Shown one piece after another: positions 18,045 through 26,085 of a DNA stretch of 64,000 nt (positions within the stretch are counted from its first letter, which is position 1; every line of letters starts with the position of its first letter). The stretch is from UBA1672 sp963977495 (GTDB lineage Bacteria > Pseudomonadota > Alphaproteobacteria > Micavibrionales > Micavibrionaceae): contig CAXBOT010000004.1 of NCBI GenBank assembly GCA_963977495.1, positions 62,001 to 126,000 of the forward strand, given 5' to 3'. Below the pieces are notes generated by a model, which was given only the letters and a program-made list of their open reading frames with translations, searched no databases and was not told where the DNA came from. Position numbers and translations under genes: made by a program.

Positions 18045-19154
18045 ATGACGTCTTGCGTATCCCCTCAGAAAAGCCGCGCACCATCGAAACGCCTTCGCAG
18101 TGTTTCCGATTTGGTCGCTGACAATTTGATATCTGCATTACATCTGGCGGATTTCGAAAAGTTGAGCGCACATTATGATATTGGCATCAGCGCGCATATT
18201 CGTGATGTGTTGCGCGGCGTGAGCAACCCTGAACGCGACCCTGTCGGGCGGCAATATATCCCGACGCTGGCAGAATTAAACGTCATGCCGGACGAAGAGA
18301 ATGACCCGATTGGCGATGATTTATACAGTCCGGTCAATGGGATTGTTCACCGTTATCCTGATCGTGTTTTGTTCAAAGTAACGAATGTGTGCGCCGTATA
18401 TTGCCGTTATTGTTTTCGCCGTGAAATGATTGGCGCGGGTTCAGACCACCTCTCGGCAGATGATTTTGATGCGGGTATTGATTATATCAAGGCGCATTCG
18501 GATATCTGGGAGGTCATTTTAACAGGCGGCGATCCGCTTGTGCTTTCACCGCGCCGCTTGCAAAAAATCATCGCGGCCCTCGGTGAAATTGAGCATGTGC
18601 AAAGCATCAGAATTCACACCCGCGTTCCGATCGCAAACCCGTCTAAAATTGACGATACGATTTTATCCGTTTTGAAATCGGTAGATCAGGGAATTCATAT
18701 GGTTGTGCATGTTAATCACCCGAAGGAAATCACCGAAGAAGTGAAGGCCGCAATTTTACGTTTGAGAGGTGCTAATTGCTCGATCTATGCGCAATCTGTC
18801 TTGCTAAAAGATGTGAATGATGAGGCCGATATTCTGGAGCGTTTGTTCCGCGCGCTGATTGCCATGCATGTGAAACCATATTATTTGCATCATTTGGATC
18901 GTGCCAAGGGTACCAGTCATTTTCGTGTGCCGTTGGAAAAAGGGCAAGCGATTATGAAGGAATTGCAGGGGCGCGTTTCGGGATTATGCTTGCCAAAATA
19001 CATGATTGACATCCCCGGTGGTCATGGGAAAATTCCCGCCAATCAAGATTACGTGACCTTTATTTCACCGCATCTTTATGGGGTCGAAGATTATCAAGGG
19101 TGTGAGCATCTCTATTTTGATCGGCAAGTGGATGCTGCGGAGGATGGCGCATGA
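18045..19154 (+). CDS. epmB: EpmB/KamA-family radical SAM lysine 2,3-aminomutase
   Basis: The 369-residue protein has the radical SAM cluster motif CAVYCRYC near residue 115, GGDPL, HTRVPIANP and the lysine-mutase block YYLHHLDRAKGTSHFRVP. It lacks the C-terminal zinc-binding extension of fermentative KamA, and its length fits EpmB. EpmB converts (S)-alpha-lysine to (R)-beta-lysine, which EpmA attaches to elongation factor P. Neither efp nor epmA is in the window, so the EF-P role is inferred from family. It lies between pepA and holC, an insertion into a pair that is often adjacent, and overlaps holC by four bases (ATGA). Confidence 0.75.
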   Translation: MTSCVSPQKSRAPSKRLRSVSDLVADNLISALHLADFEKLSAHYDIGISAHIRDVLRGVSNPERDPVGRQYIPTLAELNVMPDEENDPIGDDLYSPVNGIVHRYPDRVLFKVTNVCAVYCRYCFRREMIGAGSDHLSADDFDAGIDYIKAHSDIWEVILTGGDPLVLSPRRLQKIIAALGEIEHVQSIRIHTRVPIANPSKIDDTILSVLKSVDQGIHMVVHVNHPKEITEEVKAAILRLRGANCSIYAQSVLLKDVNDEADILERLFRALIAMHVKPYYLHHLDRAKGTSHFRVPLEKGQAIMKELQGRVSGLCLPKYMIDIPGGHGKIPANQDYVTFISPHLYGVEDYQGCEHLYFDRQVDAAEDGA

Positions 19155-19600
19155 CGGCGATACGTTTTTATCATTTGCAAAGCCAAACGCAAAAACAAGC
19201 TTTGCCATTGTTGCTGTCCAAGGCATTGGAAAAAGGGCACCGCATTGTTGTGAAGTTGCAAGATGCCTCAGAGATCGAAGACATCGACACGCATCTATGG
19301 ACGTATCATCCAGACAGCTTCTTGCCCCATGGCTCTGCCAAAACAGGGCAGGCCGAAGCGCAGCCCGTTTGGTTGACCACGACGGATGAAAACCCGAATA
19401 AGGCCGATGTTCTGATTGTCGGGCAAGGCGCCGAGACGGCGATGCAGGGTGATTTCACCTTATGCTGTGAAATATTCAGCGGTGATGACGCGGCGGCGGT
19501 TCAGGATGCGCGCAAACGCTGGAAAGCTTATAAGGAACAAGATTTCGAAGTCACTTATTGGCAGCAAAATGAGCGCGGCGGCTGGGATCAAAAGGCCTGA
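19151..19600 (+). CDS. holC: DNA polymerase III chi subunit HolC
   Basis: HolC is the chi subunit of the clamp-loader complex; it binds SSB and, with psi, links the polymerase to lagging-strand DNA. The 149-residue product shows the chi pattern: IRFYHLQSQTQKQALPLLLSKAL at the start (read in parts), WTYHPDSFLPHG near residue 50 and a Rossmann-like core with DVLIVGQG. Start and stop are set by the ATGA overlap with epmB. Its place downstream of pepA agrees with the conserved pepA-holC order. Confidence 0.85.
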   Translation: MTAIRFYHLQSQTQKQALPLLLSKALEKGHRIVVKLQDASEIEDIDTHLWTYHPDSFLPHGSAKTGQAEAQPVWLTTTDENPNKADVLIVGQGAETAMQGDFTLCCEIFSGDDAAAVQDARKRWKAYKEQDFEVTYWQQNERGGWDQKA

Positions 19601-19668
19601 TACAACACCGCCTCGACAATATAATGTCAGGGCGTATGTATTATTCTTTAAATTTTTAAGAGGGACGC

Positions 19669-20361
19669 TTAATGCGCGCTTGGCGCGTCTTCTTCATGTA
19701 CAGCCGGAGCGGCACTGTCGCCCTCAACTGCGGCGTCATGAGATGCCTCAGCGTCGTCCGCGTGATGCTCTTCTTCGGCAGGCGGTGCAAAGGCCAGTTG
19801 TTCCGCATCAATTTGTTCTTGGGTCGGAAGAGCAACGGGAGCATCAGATTGCTCTCTGAGCCATGCGATAATCGCCGCGCGATCTGTTGCTTTTTTCAAA
19901 CCGGCGAAATTCATTTTCGTATCTGAAATGTATTTTTTAGGCTTCATCAAGAAATGGTTGAGCGCATCATAATCCCATCCGCCGCCAGCATTGGCGAGAC
20001 CGTTTGAATATGAAAATCCGGGGAATGCACCTTTGGGTCTGTCAACAATGTCCCATAAATCGGGGCCTTGTTTGATGGGGCCACCCTTTTCAAAGGAGTG
20101 ACACGCCGCACAGGCCTTGGATATTTTCGCGCCTTTTTCAACATCGGCTTGCGCCAACATGGCCATGATAGGCTCGGGCAAGGTGGGTTTGTTTGAAACG
20201 CCGCCGCCATGGCTATCCGCGCTTGCACCCTCAATGGTGACCGCGTCTTTTTCAAGATTCCCATCATGGAAAACCTGATTGGCGATAAAGCCTGTCAGCA
20301 TAATAGTGACACCAGCCGTTAACACAGCTGCAAAAATTTTATTATTTTCAAAATTGGACAT
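19669..20361 (-). CDS. Membrane-anchored cytochrome c (c552/CycM type)
   Basis: The 230-residue protein carries an uncleaved N-terminal anchor (about residues 9-29), a single class I cytochrome c domain with the haem site CAACH (near residue 83) and an axial Met in TKMNFAGL. This layout fits the CycM/c552 proteins that carry electrons from the bc1 complex to a terminal oxidase at the periplasmic face. After the haem domain comes a tail of about 50 residues rich in Glu, Asp, Ala and His (for example EEEHHADDAEASHDA), which is low-complexity and probably disordered. It is convergent with holC and divergent from pheA. Confidence 0.85.
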   Translation of the reverse strand: MSNFENNKIFAAVLTAGVTIMLTGFIANQVFHDGNLEKDAVTIEGASADSHGGGVSNKPTLPEPIMAMLAQADVEKGAKISKACAACHSFEKGGPIKQGPDLWDIVDRPKGAFPGFSYSNGLANAGGGWDYDALNHFLMKPKKYISDTKMNFAGLKKATDRAAIIAWLREQSDAPVALPTQEQIDAEQLAFAPPAEEEHHADDAEASHDAAVEGDSAAPAVHEEDAPSAH

Positions 20362-20477
20362 GAAAACCCAACACGTTTTTGGTTTCGATTATTTAATAAA
20401 AGGCCATGAAATCTATTTCAAAGATACAATCAACATAAGAGTTGACTATTCATATATAAACAGGTCATTTCCTTTTG

Positions 20478-20506
20478 TCGACATAGATATACAGTTTGCG
20501 TATAGT
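20478..20506 (+). promoter_or_regulatory. Putative sigma-70 promoter of pheA
   Basis: TCGACA (20478-20483) and TATAGT (20501-20506) are separated by exactly 17 bases, each one mismatch from consensus. The -10 box lies 55 bases before the pheA start chosen here. This placement argues against the longer reading frame that opens at 20496, inside the promoter. Confidence 0.5.
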
Positions 20507-20561
20507 CATTCAACAAAAAAATGTCTTATATATTGAAAAAATTATCAATTTCGGAGTTGTT

Positions 20562-21425
20562 ATGAAGGTAGATCACTATAAAACAATCGCTTTTCAGGGG
20601 GCGCACGGGGCTTATTCGGATATGTCATGCCGCGCGGTTTTTCCCGATTTAAAAACAGTGCCGTGCGATTCTTTTGATGAAGCCTTTCGCGCCGTTATGG
20701 ATGGGCGTAGTGATTTGGCGATGATTCCTGTCGATAATACGATTGCAGGACGCGTGGCGGATGTGCACCATTTGATGCCGCAAGGTGATCTCTTTATTAT
20801 TGGTGAGCATTTCCAGCCGATCAACCATATGTTACTTGGACTGCCGGGCGCGAAAATAGAGGATATCAAGCATGTGCACAGCCATGTCCACGCGATTCCG
20901 CAATGTCGTAAATTTTTAAACAAACTGAATGTGACGTCGCATGTTCATGCCGATACTGCAGGCGCGGCCAAGGAAATTGCAGCTAATGGTGATGTTCAGC
21001 ACGCGGCCATTGCCTCAGAACTCGCCGCAGAAATTTATAATTTGGATATTTTAGAGCGTGATATCGAAGATCAGGCGCGTAATGTGACGCGTTTCTTGAT
21101 TTTATCAACAGAGCCGCACTTCCCCGAGCCGGAAGAGGCGCATGTGATGACAAGTCTGTTATTTGAGGTACGTAATATTCCCGCGGCCCTATATAAAGCC
21201 TTGGGCGGGTTTGCAACCAATGGCTTGAGTATGACCAAGTTGGAATCCTATGTCGATCAACAATTTCAGGCGGCGCGGTTCTACTGTGATATCGAGGGAC
21301 ATCATGAAAGCCCCGAATTTGAACATGCTTTAGAAGAATTGGGGTTTTATGCCAAGGATGTTAAATTGCTGGGCACGTATAAGGCTCATCCTTTCAGGCA
21401 ACAAACATTGGATCATGACGCGTAA
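20562..21425 (+). CDS. pheA: Prephenate dehydratase PheA
   Basis: Prephenate dehydratase converts prephenate to phenylpyruvate in phenylalanine synthesis. The 287-residue monofunctional form has a PDT domain (AFQGAHGAYSDM, IPVDNTIAGRVADVHHLMP, TRFLIL) and a C-terminal ACT regulatory domain (TKLESYV, ARFYCDIEGH), through which phenylalanine is expected to inhibit. The frame is open from 20496, but the ATG at 20562 gives the conserved N-terminus and has CGGAG 6-7 bases upstream, while the extra 22 codons overlap a promoter-like sequence. No chorismate mutase domain is fused. Confidence 0.93.
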   Translation: MKVDHYKTIAFQGAHGAYSDMSCRAVFPDLKTVPCDSFDEAFRAVMDGRSDLAMIPVDNTIAGRVADVHHLMPQGDLFIIGEHFQPINHMLLGLPGAKIEDIKHVHSHVHAIPQCRKFLNKLNVTSHVHADTAGAAKEIAANGDVQHAAIASELAAEIYNLDILERDIEDQARNVTRFLILSTEPHFPEPEEAHVMTSLLFEVRNIPAALYKALGGFATNGLSMTKLESYVDQQFQAARFYCDIEGHHESPEFEHALEELGFYAKDVKLLGTYKAHPFRQQTLDHDA

Positions 21426-21559
21426 TTGTGCGCTTTTTAATCTGCAAAGCCTATAAATTATTGATGATGCAGCATTCTTAAAATTAGGGCTTGCTTTTCA
21501 ATAAGGGATATATGTTACTGTTATACCTTATAGTTTGACAAAAAATTAAGGAATATTCA

Positions 21560-21898
21560 ATGCCAACGCATGCCGAACTCACTGGAAAACTTCTTATTGA
21601 CGCTGCGGCGTTTTTTCGCACGCTCGCCAGTCAAAATGATGCTCTAAAGGATCAGATGACTGAAAATGCGACAGTCTTTGAGCAAATGGGCGAATTGATT
21701 GTGAACGACCCTGAGGGCAGTCTTGAAGGCACACCACATGCTGAACTTGCAGGACGTCTTCTTAAGGATGCTGCCGGTTTCTTCAGAACGCTGGCCGAAC
21801 AGAATGAGCCGATTCGCGATCAAATGAACGAAAATGCCAATGTTTATGAGCAAATCGGTGATCTGGTCACCGAAGAGCCCTTTGGTATTCTTGATTAA
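21560..21898 (+). CDS. Small protein made of two 56-residue repeats
   Basis: I do not recognise this family. The 112-residue product is exactly two copies of a 56-residue unit: THAELTGKLLIDAAAFFRTL at residues 3-22 is matched by PHAELAGRLLKDAAGFFRTL at residues 59-78, and ATVFEQMGELIVNDP by ANVYEQIGDLVTEEP. Each unit looks like two amphipathic helices joined by a polar loop (Q-N-D/E-x-x-D-Q-M-x-E-N-A). There is no signal peptide, Cys residue or membrane segment, and the overall charge is acidic. Third codon positions differ widely between the copies, so the duplication is old and kept by selection. AAGGAA precedes the ATG, and a strong terminator follows, so it is probably monocistronic. Confidence 0.8.
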   Translation: MPTHAELTGKLLIDAAAFFRTLASQNDALKDQMTENATVFEQMGELIVNDPEGSLEGTPHAELAGRLLKDAAGFFRTLAEQNEPIRDQMNENANVYEQIGDLVTEEPFGILD

Positions 21899-21921
21899 TA
21901 CGCAATCTTTTATTAAAATAT

Positions 21922-21952
21922 AGCGGCGGAGGATATTTTTCCGCCGCTTTTT
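21922..21952 (+). terminator. Rho-independent terminator after the repeat protein
   Basis: The stem GCGGCGG (21923-21929) / CCGCCGC (21941-21947) is followed directly by TTTTT. It separates the 112-residue protein gene from ftsK. Confidence 0.8.
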
Positions 21953-21962
21953 GATTGTAATA

Positions 21963-21992
21963 TTGAGTTACAATCAGGAAACAGGTTATACT
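21963..21992 (+). promoter_or_regulatory. Putative sigma-70 promoter of ftsK
   Basis: TTGAGT (21963-21968) and TATACT (21987-21992) are 18 bases apart, immediately after the preceding terminator and 80 bases before the ftsK ATG. Confidence 0.45.
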
Positions 21993-22072
21993 TGTTTCAT
22001 AACTCTTTGGGTGCGTTTCCCGCATCTGTTTGAAAGCCAACATTTATTCATTTTGAAAGAGGGCACTCTCCC

Positions 22073-24646
22073 ATGGCTCGCTCGCGTAAAATAAAACGAT
22101 CACGTAAACAAAAAAAATCATCATTTTTGCCGGATTCATTACAGGCCTTTATCGCACGCCGCTTGGTGGATATTGTCGCGCTTGTCTTCTTGTCATTCGC
22201 GCTTTTTGCTTTCGCATCGTTGTTCAGTTACGACAGCACCGACCCGTCATGGAATACGGCAACGGACGATCTTGATGGTTCTGTGTCGAATATCGGGAGT
22301 ATGCCTGGTGCTTATATGTCGGATATTTTATTGCAAACATTGGGCTTGGGCGCGTTTGTGCCTGCGTTATGTTTCTTGATATGGGGTGTGCGTATTTATA
22401 AACGTCAATCTGTGCGCCCTGTGTTGTTGCGTGTGGCCTCTATTTTAATGGCGGCGGTTACGGCGTCGATTGCCTTGGCCTCTGTGCCTTCCGGCGCGTG
22501 GTTTGTGCACCCCTATCTGGGCAGCGCAACAGGCGCGATGATATTGGAACAAACCGTTGCGACGCTCGATCTGTTTAGTTTGCCTTACGCGTCGGTTCTG
22601 GTGGTTTCACTGGCGGGTATTTGCGCGCTGGGTTTCTTTTTATATGGCGCGGCCTTTAAGGGCTATGAGATTGCATCACTATGGTTCCGCGTGAAAGTGG
22701 CGGGCTATACCTTGGCTGGCATGACAATGTCGCTGGTTCAGGGATTTTATAATTGGGTGATGCATTATAATTCACCGGACTATGAAACCACATCATCTTA
22801 TTCAGGCATCATGGAAAAACTGCGCGTTATGAAAGAAGATCGTGCAATTGCCACCGCCGAACGCCGCGCAGCATGGGAAGCGGAAAAAGAGAAGATCAAA
22901 AAAGCCACAATGAAACGCCCCGTCCCGCAAGCGGATAATATGCCTGATCGCATGGTTGAGGAGGCTGCGCCTGTCGCGGCATCAGCGCTACCTGTTTCTT
23001 CTGCGCCGCCATCGGGGTCAATCTCTATTCCTGTTGTGAAACCACAACAAGCCTCAACCAAGCCGCAAAGCAAAGCCAAGGATTCATCGCAGCAACGCTT
23101 TGCCCTATCCGATGTTGACGGGGAATGGGAATTTCCACCTGTATCCTTGATACAAGAAGTACCGCCGGAAGTCACAGGACTAAAATTGAACGAAGATGCG
23201 TTGCGTAAAAATGCAGAATTGCTCCGCACTGTGTTGGAGGATTTCAATATCAAGGGCGATATCGTCAGTATCCATCCGGGGCCTGTGGTGACGTTGTATG
23301 AACTGGAACCTGCACCGGGCACGAAAACCTCACGCGTGATTTCGCTTAGTGATGACATTGCGCGTTCGATGTCGGCCATATCGGTGCGCTGTGCGGTTGT
23401 GCCGGGTCGTAATGTGATCGGGATTGAGCTTCCTAATAAAACGCGTCAAACCGTATATATGAAAGAGATGCTTCAATCACGCCTGTATGAAAAGACTTCG
23501 GCGAAGCTCCCCCTTATTTTGGGTAAGGATATTGGCGGGCAGCCCATCCTTGCCGATCTTGCCAAAATGCCGCATTTGTTGGTGGCAGGAACAACGGGTT
23601 CGGGTAAATCTGTTGCCGTGAACACCATGATTATGTCTTTGCTTTATCGTATGTCGCCTGAAAAATGTCGCTTTATTATGATTGACCCGAAGATGTTGGA
23701 GCTTTCTGTCTATGATGATATTCCGCATCTTCTCACCCCTGTTGTGACGGAGCCGGGCAAGGCCATCGTCGCGTTGAAATGGGCGGTCAAGGAAATGGAA
23801 GATCGTTATCGCAATATGTCGAAACTGGGCGTACGGAATGTTGAGGGCTATAACCAGCGCATTCGTGAGGCCATTAAAAACGACGAAAAAATCATGCATA
23901 AGGTGCAAACGGGTTTTGACCCTGATAACGGCAAACCAACCTTCGAAGATCGTGAAATGCCATTGGCGGAGCTTCCCTATATCGTGATTATCGTCGATGA
24001 ATTTGCAGATTTGATGCTGGTCGCGGGTAAAGATGTTGAAAACGCAATCCAACGTTTGGCGCAAATGGCGCGGGCGGCGGGGCTGCATTTGATTATGGCA
24101 ACGCAGCGTCCATCGGTGGATGTTATTACAGGCGTGGTCAAGGCGAACTTCCCGACCCGTATCTCCTTTCAGGTCACCTCTAAAATTGACAGTCGTACCA
24201 TTTTGGGTGATTCGGGCGCGGAACAGTTGCTGGGTATGGGTGATATGCTTTACATGGCACCCGGTGGACGCATCACACGTGTCCACGGGCCGTTTGTTTC
24301 CGATGAAGATGTGGAAAAGGCCGCGAACTTCCTACGCGCGCAGGCAAAGCCCGCTTATATCGAAGATGTCATCAGCGAAGACCCTGATTTTGGCGGTAGC
24401 GAAGTGATGAACGCGATGTTCGGTGACGGCGAGAGTGATAACGGCGTTGATGAATTGTACGACAAGGCCGTCGCGATTATCACGCGTGAGGGCAAAGTAT
24501 CGACAAGCTTTATCCAACGTCACTTGCAAATCGGGTATAACCGCGCCGCGCGCATCGTTGAGGAAATGGAGCGTCAAGGCGTTATCTCACAGGCAAACTC
24601 TGCCGGAAAACGCCAGATTTTAGTCAATGACCATAGCCGCGTTTAA
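22073..24646 (+). CDS. ftsK: DNA translocase FtsK
   Basis: FtsK is the septum-located ATP-driven DNA pump that clears the chromosome from the division site and activates dif recombination. The 857-residue protein has about four N-terminal membrane helices (residues 28-190) and a linker rich in Pro, Ala and Ser (about 270-340). The RecA-like motor follows, with Walker A GTTGSGKSVA near residue 512 and Walker B IVIIVDEFADLM near 640. A C-terminal winged-helix gamma domain (REGKVSTSFIQRHLQIGYNRAARIVEEM, read in parts) recognises KOPS sequences. The linker is short compared with E. coli FtsK but usual for Alphaproteobacteria. Confidence 0.95.
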   Translation: MARSRKIKRSRKQKKSSFLPDSLQAFIARRLVDIVALVFLSFALFAFASLFSYDSTDPSWNTATDDLDGSVSNIGSMPGAYMSDILLQTLGLGAFVPALCFLIWGVRIYKRQSVRPVLLRVASILMAAVTASIALASVPSGAWFVHPYLGSATGAMILEQTVATLDLFSLPYASVLVVSLAGICALGFFLYGAAFKGYEIASLWFRVKVAGYTLAGMTMSLVQGFYNWVMHYNSPDYETTSSYSGIMEKLRVMKEDRAIATAERRAAWEAEKEKIKKATMKRPVPQADNMPDRMVEEAAPVAASALPVSSAPPSGSISIPVVKPQQASTKPQSKAKDSSQQRFALSDVDGEWEFPPVSLIQEVPPEVTGLKLNEDALRKNAELLRTVLEDFNIKGDIVSIHPGPVVTLYELEPAPGTKTSRVISLSDDIARSMSAISVRCAVVPGRNVIGIELPNKTRQTVYMKEMLQSRLYEKTSAKLPLILGKDIGGQPILADLAKMPHLLVAGTTGSGKSVAVNTMIMSLLYRMSPEKCRFIMIDPKMLELSVYDDIPHLLTPVVTEPGKAIVALKWAVKEMEDRYRNMSKLGVRNVEGYNQRIREAIKNDEKIMHKVQTGFDPDNGKPTFEDREMPLAELPYIVIIVDEFADLMLVAGKDVENAIQRLAQMARAAGLHLIMATQRPSVDVITGVVKANFPTRISFQVTSKIDSRTILGDSGAEQLLGMGDMLYMAPGGRITRVHGPFVSDEDVEKAANFLRAQAKPAYIEDVISEDPDFGGSEVMNAMFGDGESDNGVDELYDKAVAIITREGKVSTSFIQRHLQIGYNRAARIVEEMERQGVISQANSAGKRQILVNDHSRV

Positions 24647-24782
24647 ATTTTGCTAAAAATATGAAAATAAGATACGTTTATTTATTGATATAGGTTGTAT
24701 TTATTTATGATTTTGGGCTTCAAACAAGGTGCGGAAAAGTACTGAAAGCCTGACTTAGATATTAATTTAAGGTGATAAACGG

Positions 24783-26051
24783 GTGTCGCAAAGTTCCGAA
24801 CAGAATGATTTTACAGACATTGATTTGCTGGATATTTTCGGCAATAAATCTTCTGATGACTATTATGATGTCAATCTGAGCGCACGGCGCGTTGCGGTTT
24901 TATCGCTCATCGAACCTGCGGCAGAGGCGACAGGCGTGAATGCGGACACGTTGCGCGGTATGTGGTGGGTGGAAAGCCGTTCAGGGCATCCTGAGATGCT
25001 GATCAGTCCCACAGGCGCAAAAGGTGATTGGCAATTTACAAAAGAAACACAGGCCAATGTTTTCCTGCATCACGGGCCTGATATTGCCGATAATCTTGAG
25101 AAATCAGGTTTTATGGCAGAAGCGCAGAACGTACGGATGTTTACGCGCGGTTTTCGTAATTTGGCGATTGAAAAATATGGAATAGAAACGGCAGGCTTAG
25201 CGTTGGATGAAAGCGAATCCAACGATCTGTTCAGAGGGAAATCATTATCTTGGGGCGGTGATATTGTGCCTGCAAGAAATTCATTTTTTAAAAATCCGCG
25301 CAGTTTTGAAAATTTCGATAACGGGCAGTTGCAGACAGGCTATAACATTTTGGCGTTGGATGAGAACAGTAATATTCTCGAAAGAATGGACAGAACGCGC
25401 CTAGACTTGCCTGCCACAATGACCTTTACGGCGGCGTATTACATCAAAGAGATTGCCGAGGATGCCAATATAGATGCAAGCAATTACAATAATGCCGGCG
25501 CTTTATATGCCGGCTATAATATTGGTCCGGATAATGCGGCTAGATTACAAGGCGCGCTTGCTGATTCTTCGAATGCGATGGGCGCGATAGGTTTTGCTGC
25601 AGAACAAAATCCATATTTTTTCCGTGGTAATGCAACAGGGACGGAAGCTTTGGGGAATTATCAAAGCGCCGTTGATGAGTGGCGGAATTTTAGATTATAC
25701 GATCTTGAACCCTCTCAGAATTTGGTTGAGGGCGTTGCGCGGGGCTTAAGAGAAAACACCACCAATCCCGACATTAACCCGTATGATGTTTACAGTAACG
25801 TCATGGAAGATCGGGGGTATTATGATCGCGCTGAAAATATTCAGGCGACAAGAAACTCTCCTTTTCTATATGCCTCTACAACAAGCGGCATCAACATACC
25901 GTTCAATGTATCATCTGACCTGCTATATAATTACAGTTTTGACCCTGTCCCGCATATAGATCCCGACGATTTCACACTATCAAGAGATGAAAAAGCGCTG
26001 CTTCTTTTGCATGAAGAAACAGACCCTGATTTTTTACCTGTGCCGAAATAA
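24783..26051 (+). CDS. Lytic-transglycosylase-like protein without signal peptide
   Basis: The 422-residue product carries features of a soluble lytic transglycosylase (SLT/lysozyme-like) domain. MWWVESRSGHP (near residue 60) places a Glu as in the catalytic E-S motif. SPTGAKGDWQFTKET follows the GAxGxxQ pattern, and ALYAGYNIGPDNAARL resembles the AYNxGP motif. These enzymes cleave peptidoglycan glycan strands. The rest (residues 1-35 and about 290-422) matches nothing I recognise and is acidic. There is no signal peptide or membrane segment, which is odd for a cell-wall enzyme. The GTG start has TAAGGTG about 10 bases upstream. It stands alone between ftsK and the convergent ggpPS. Confidence 0.55.
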   Translation: MSQSSEQNDFTDIDLLDIFGNKSSDDYYDVNLSARRVAVLSLIEPAAEATGVNADTLRGMWWVESRSGHPEMLISPTGAKGDWQFTKETQANVFLHHGPDIADNLEKSGFMAEAQNVRMFTRGFRNLAIEKYGIETAGLALDESESNDLFRGKSLSWGGDIVPARNSFFKNPRSFENFDNGQLQTGYNILALDENSNILERMDRTRLDLPATMTFTAAYYIKEIAEDANIDASNYNNAGALYAGYNIGPDNAARLQGALADSSNAMGAIGFAAEQNPYFFRGNATGTEALGNYQSAVDEWRNFRLYDLEPSQNLVEGVARGLRENTTNPDINPYDVYSNVMEDRGYYDRAENIQATRNSPFLYASTTSGINIPFNVSSDLLYNYSFDPVPHIDPDDFTLSRDEKALLLLHEETDPDFLPVPK

Positions 26052-26085
26052 CCTGTTTGAACGCGCACGTAGCAATATCATAGCG

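Noticed and set aside
23477..24286. Long open frame (269 codons) antisense to ftsK
   Set aside because: It mirrors the strongly conserved motor domain of ftsK, and its translation is rich in His, Arg and Asn with no family pattern, as expected for a shadow frame.
24685..24711. TTGATA and TATGAT before the transglycosylase-like gene
   Set aside because: Spacing is 15 bases, below the usual range, in a very AT-rich stretch where such matches are frequent.
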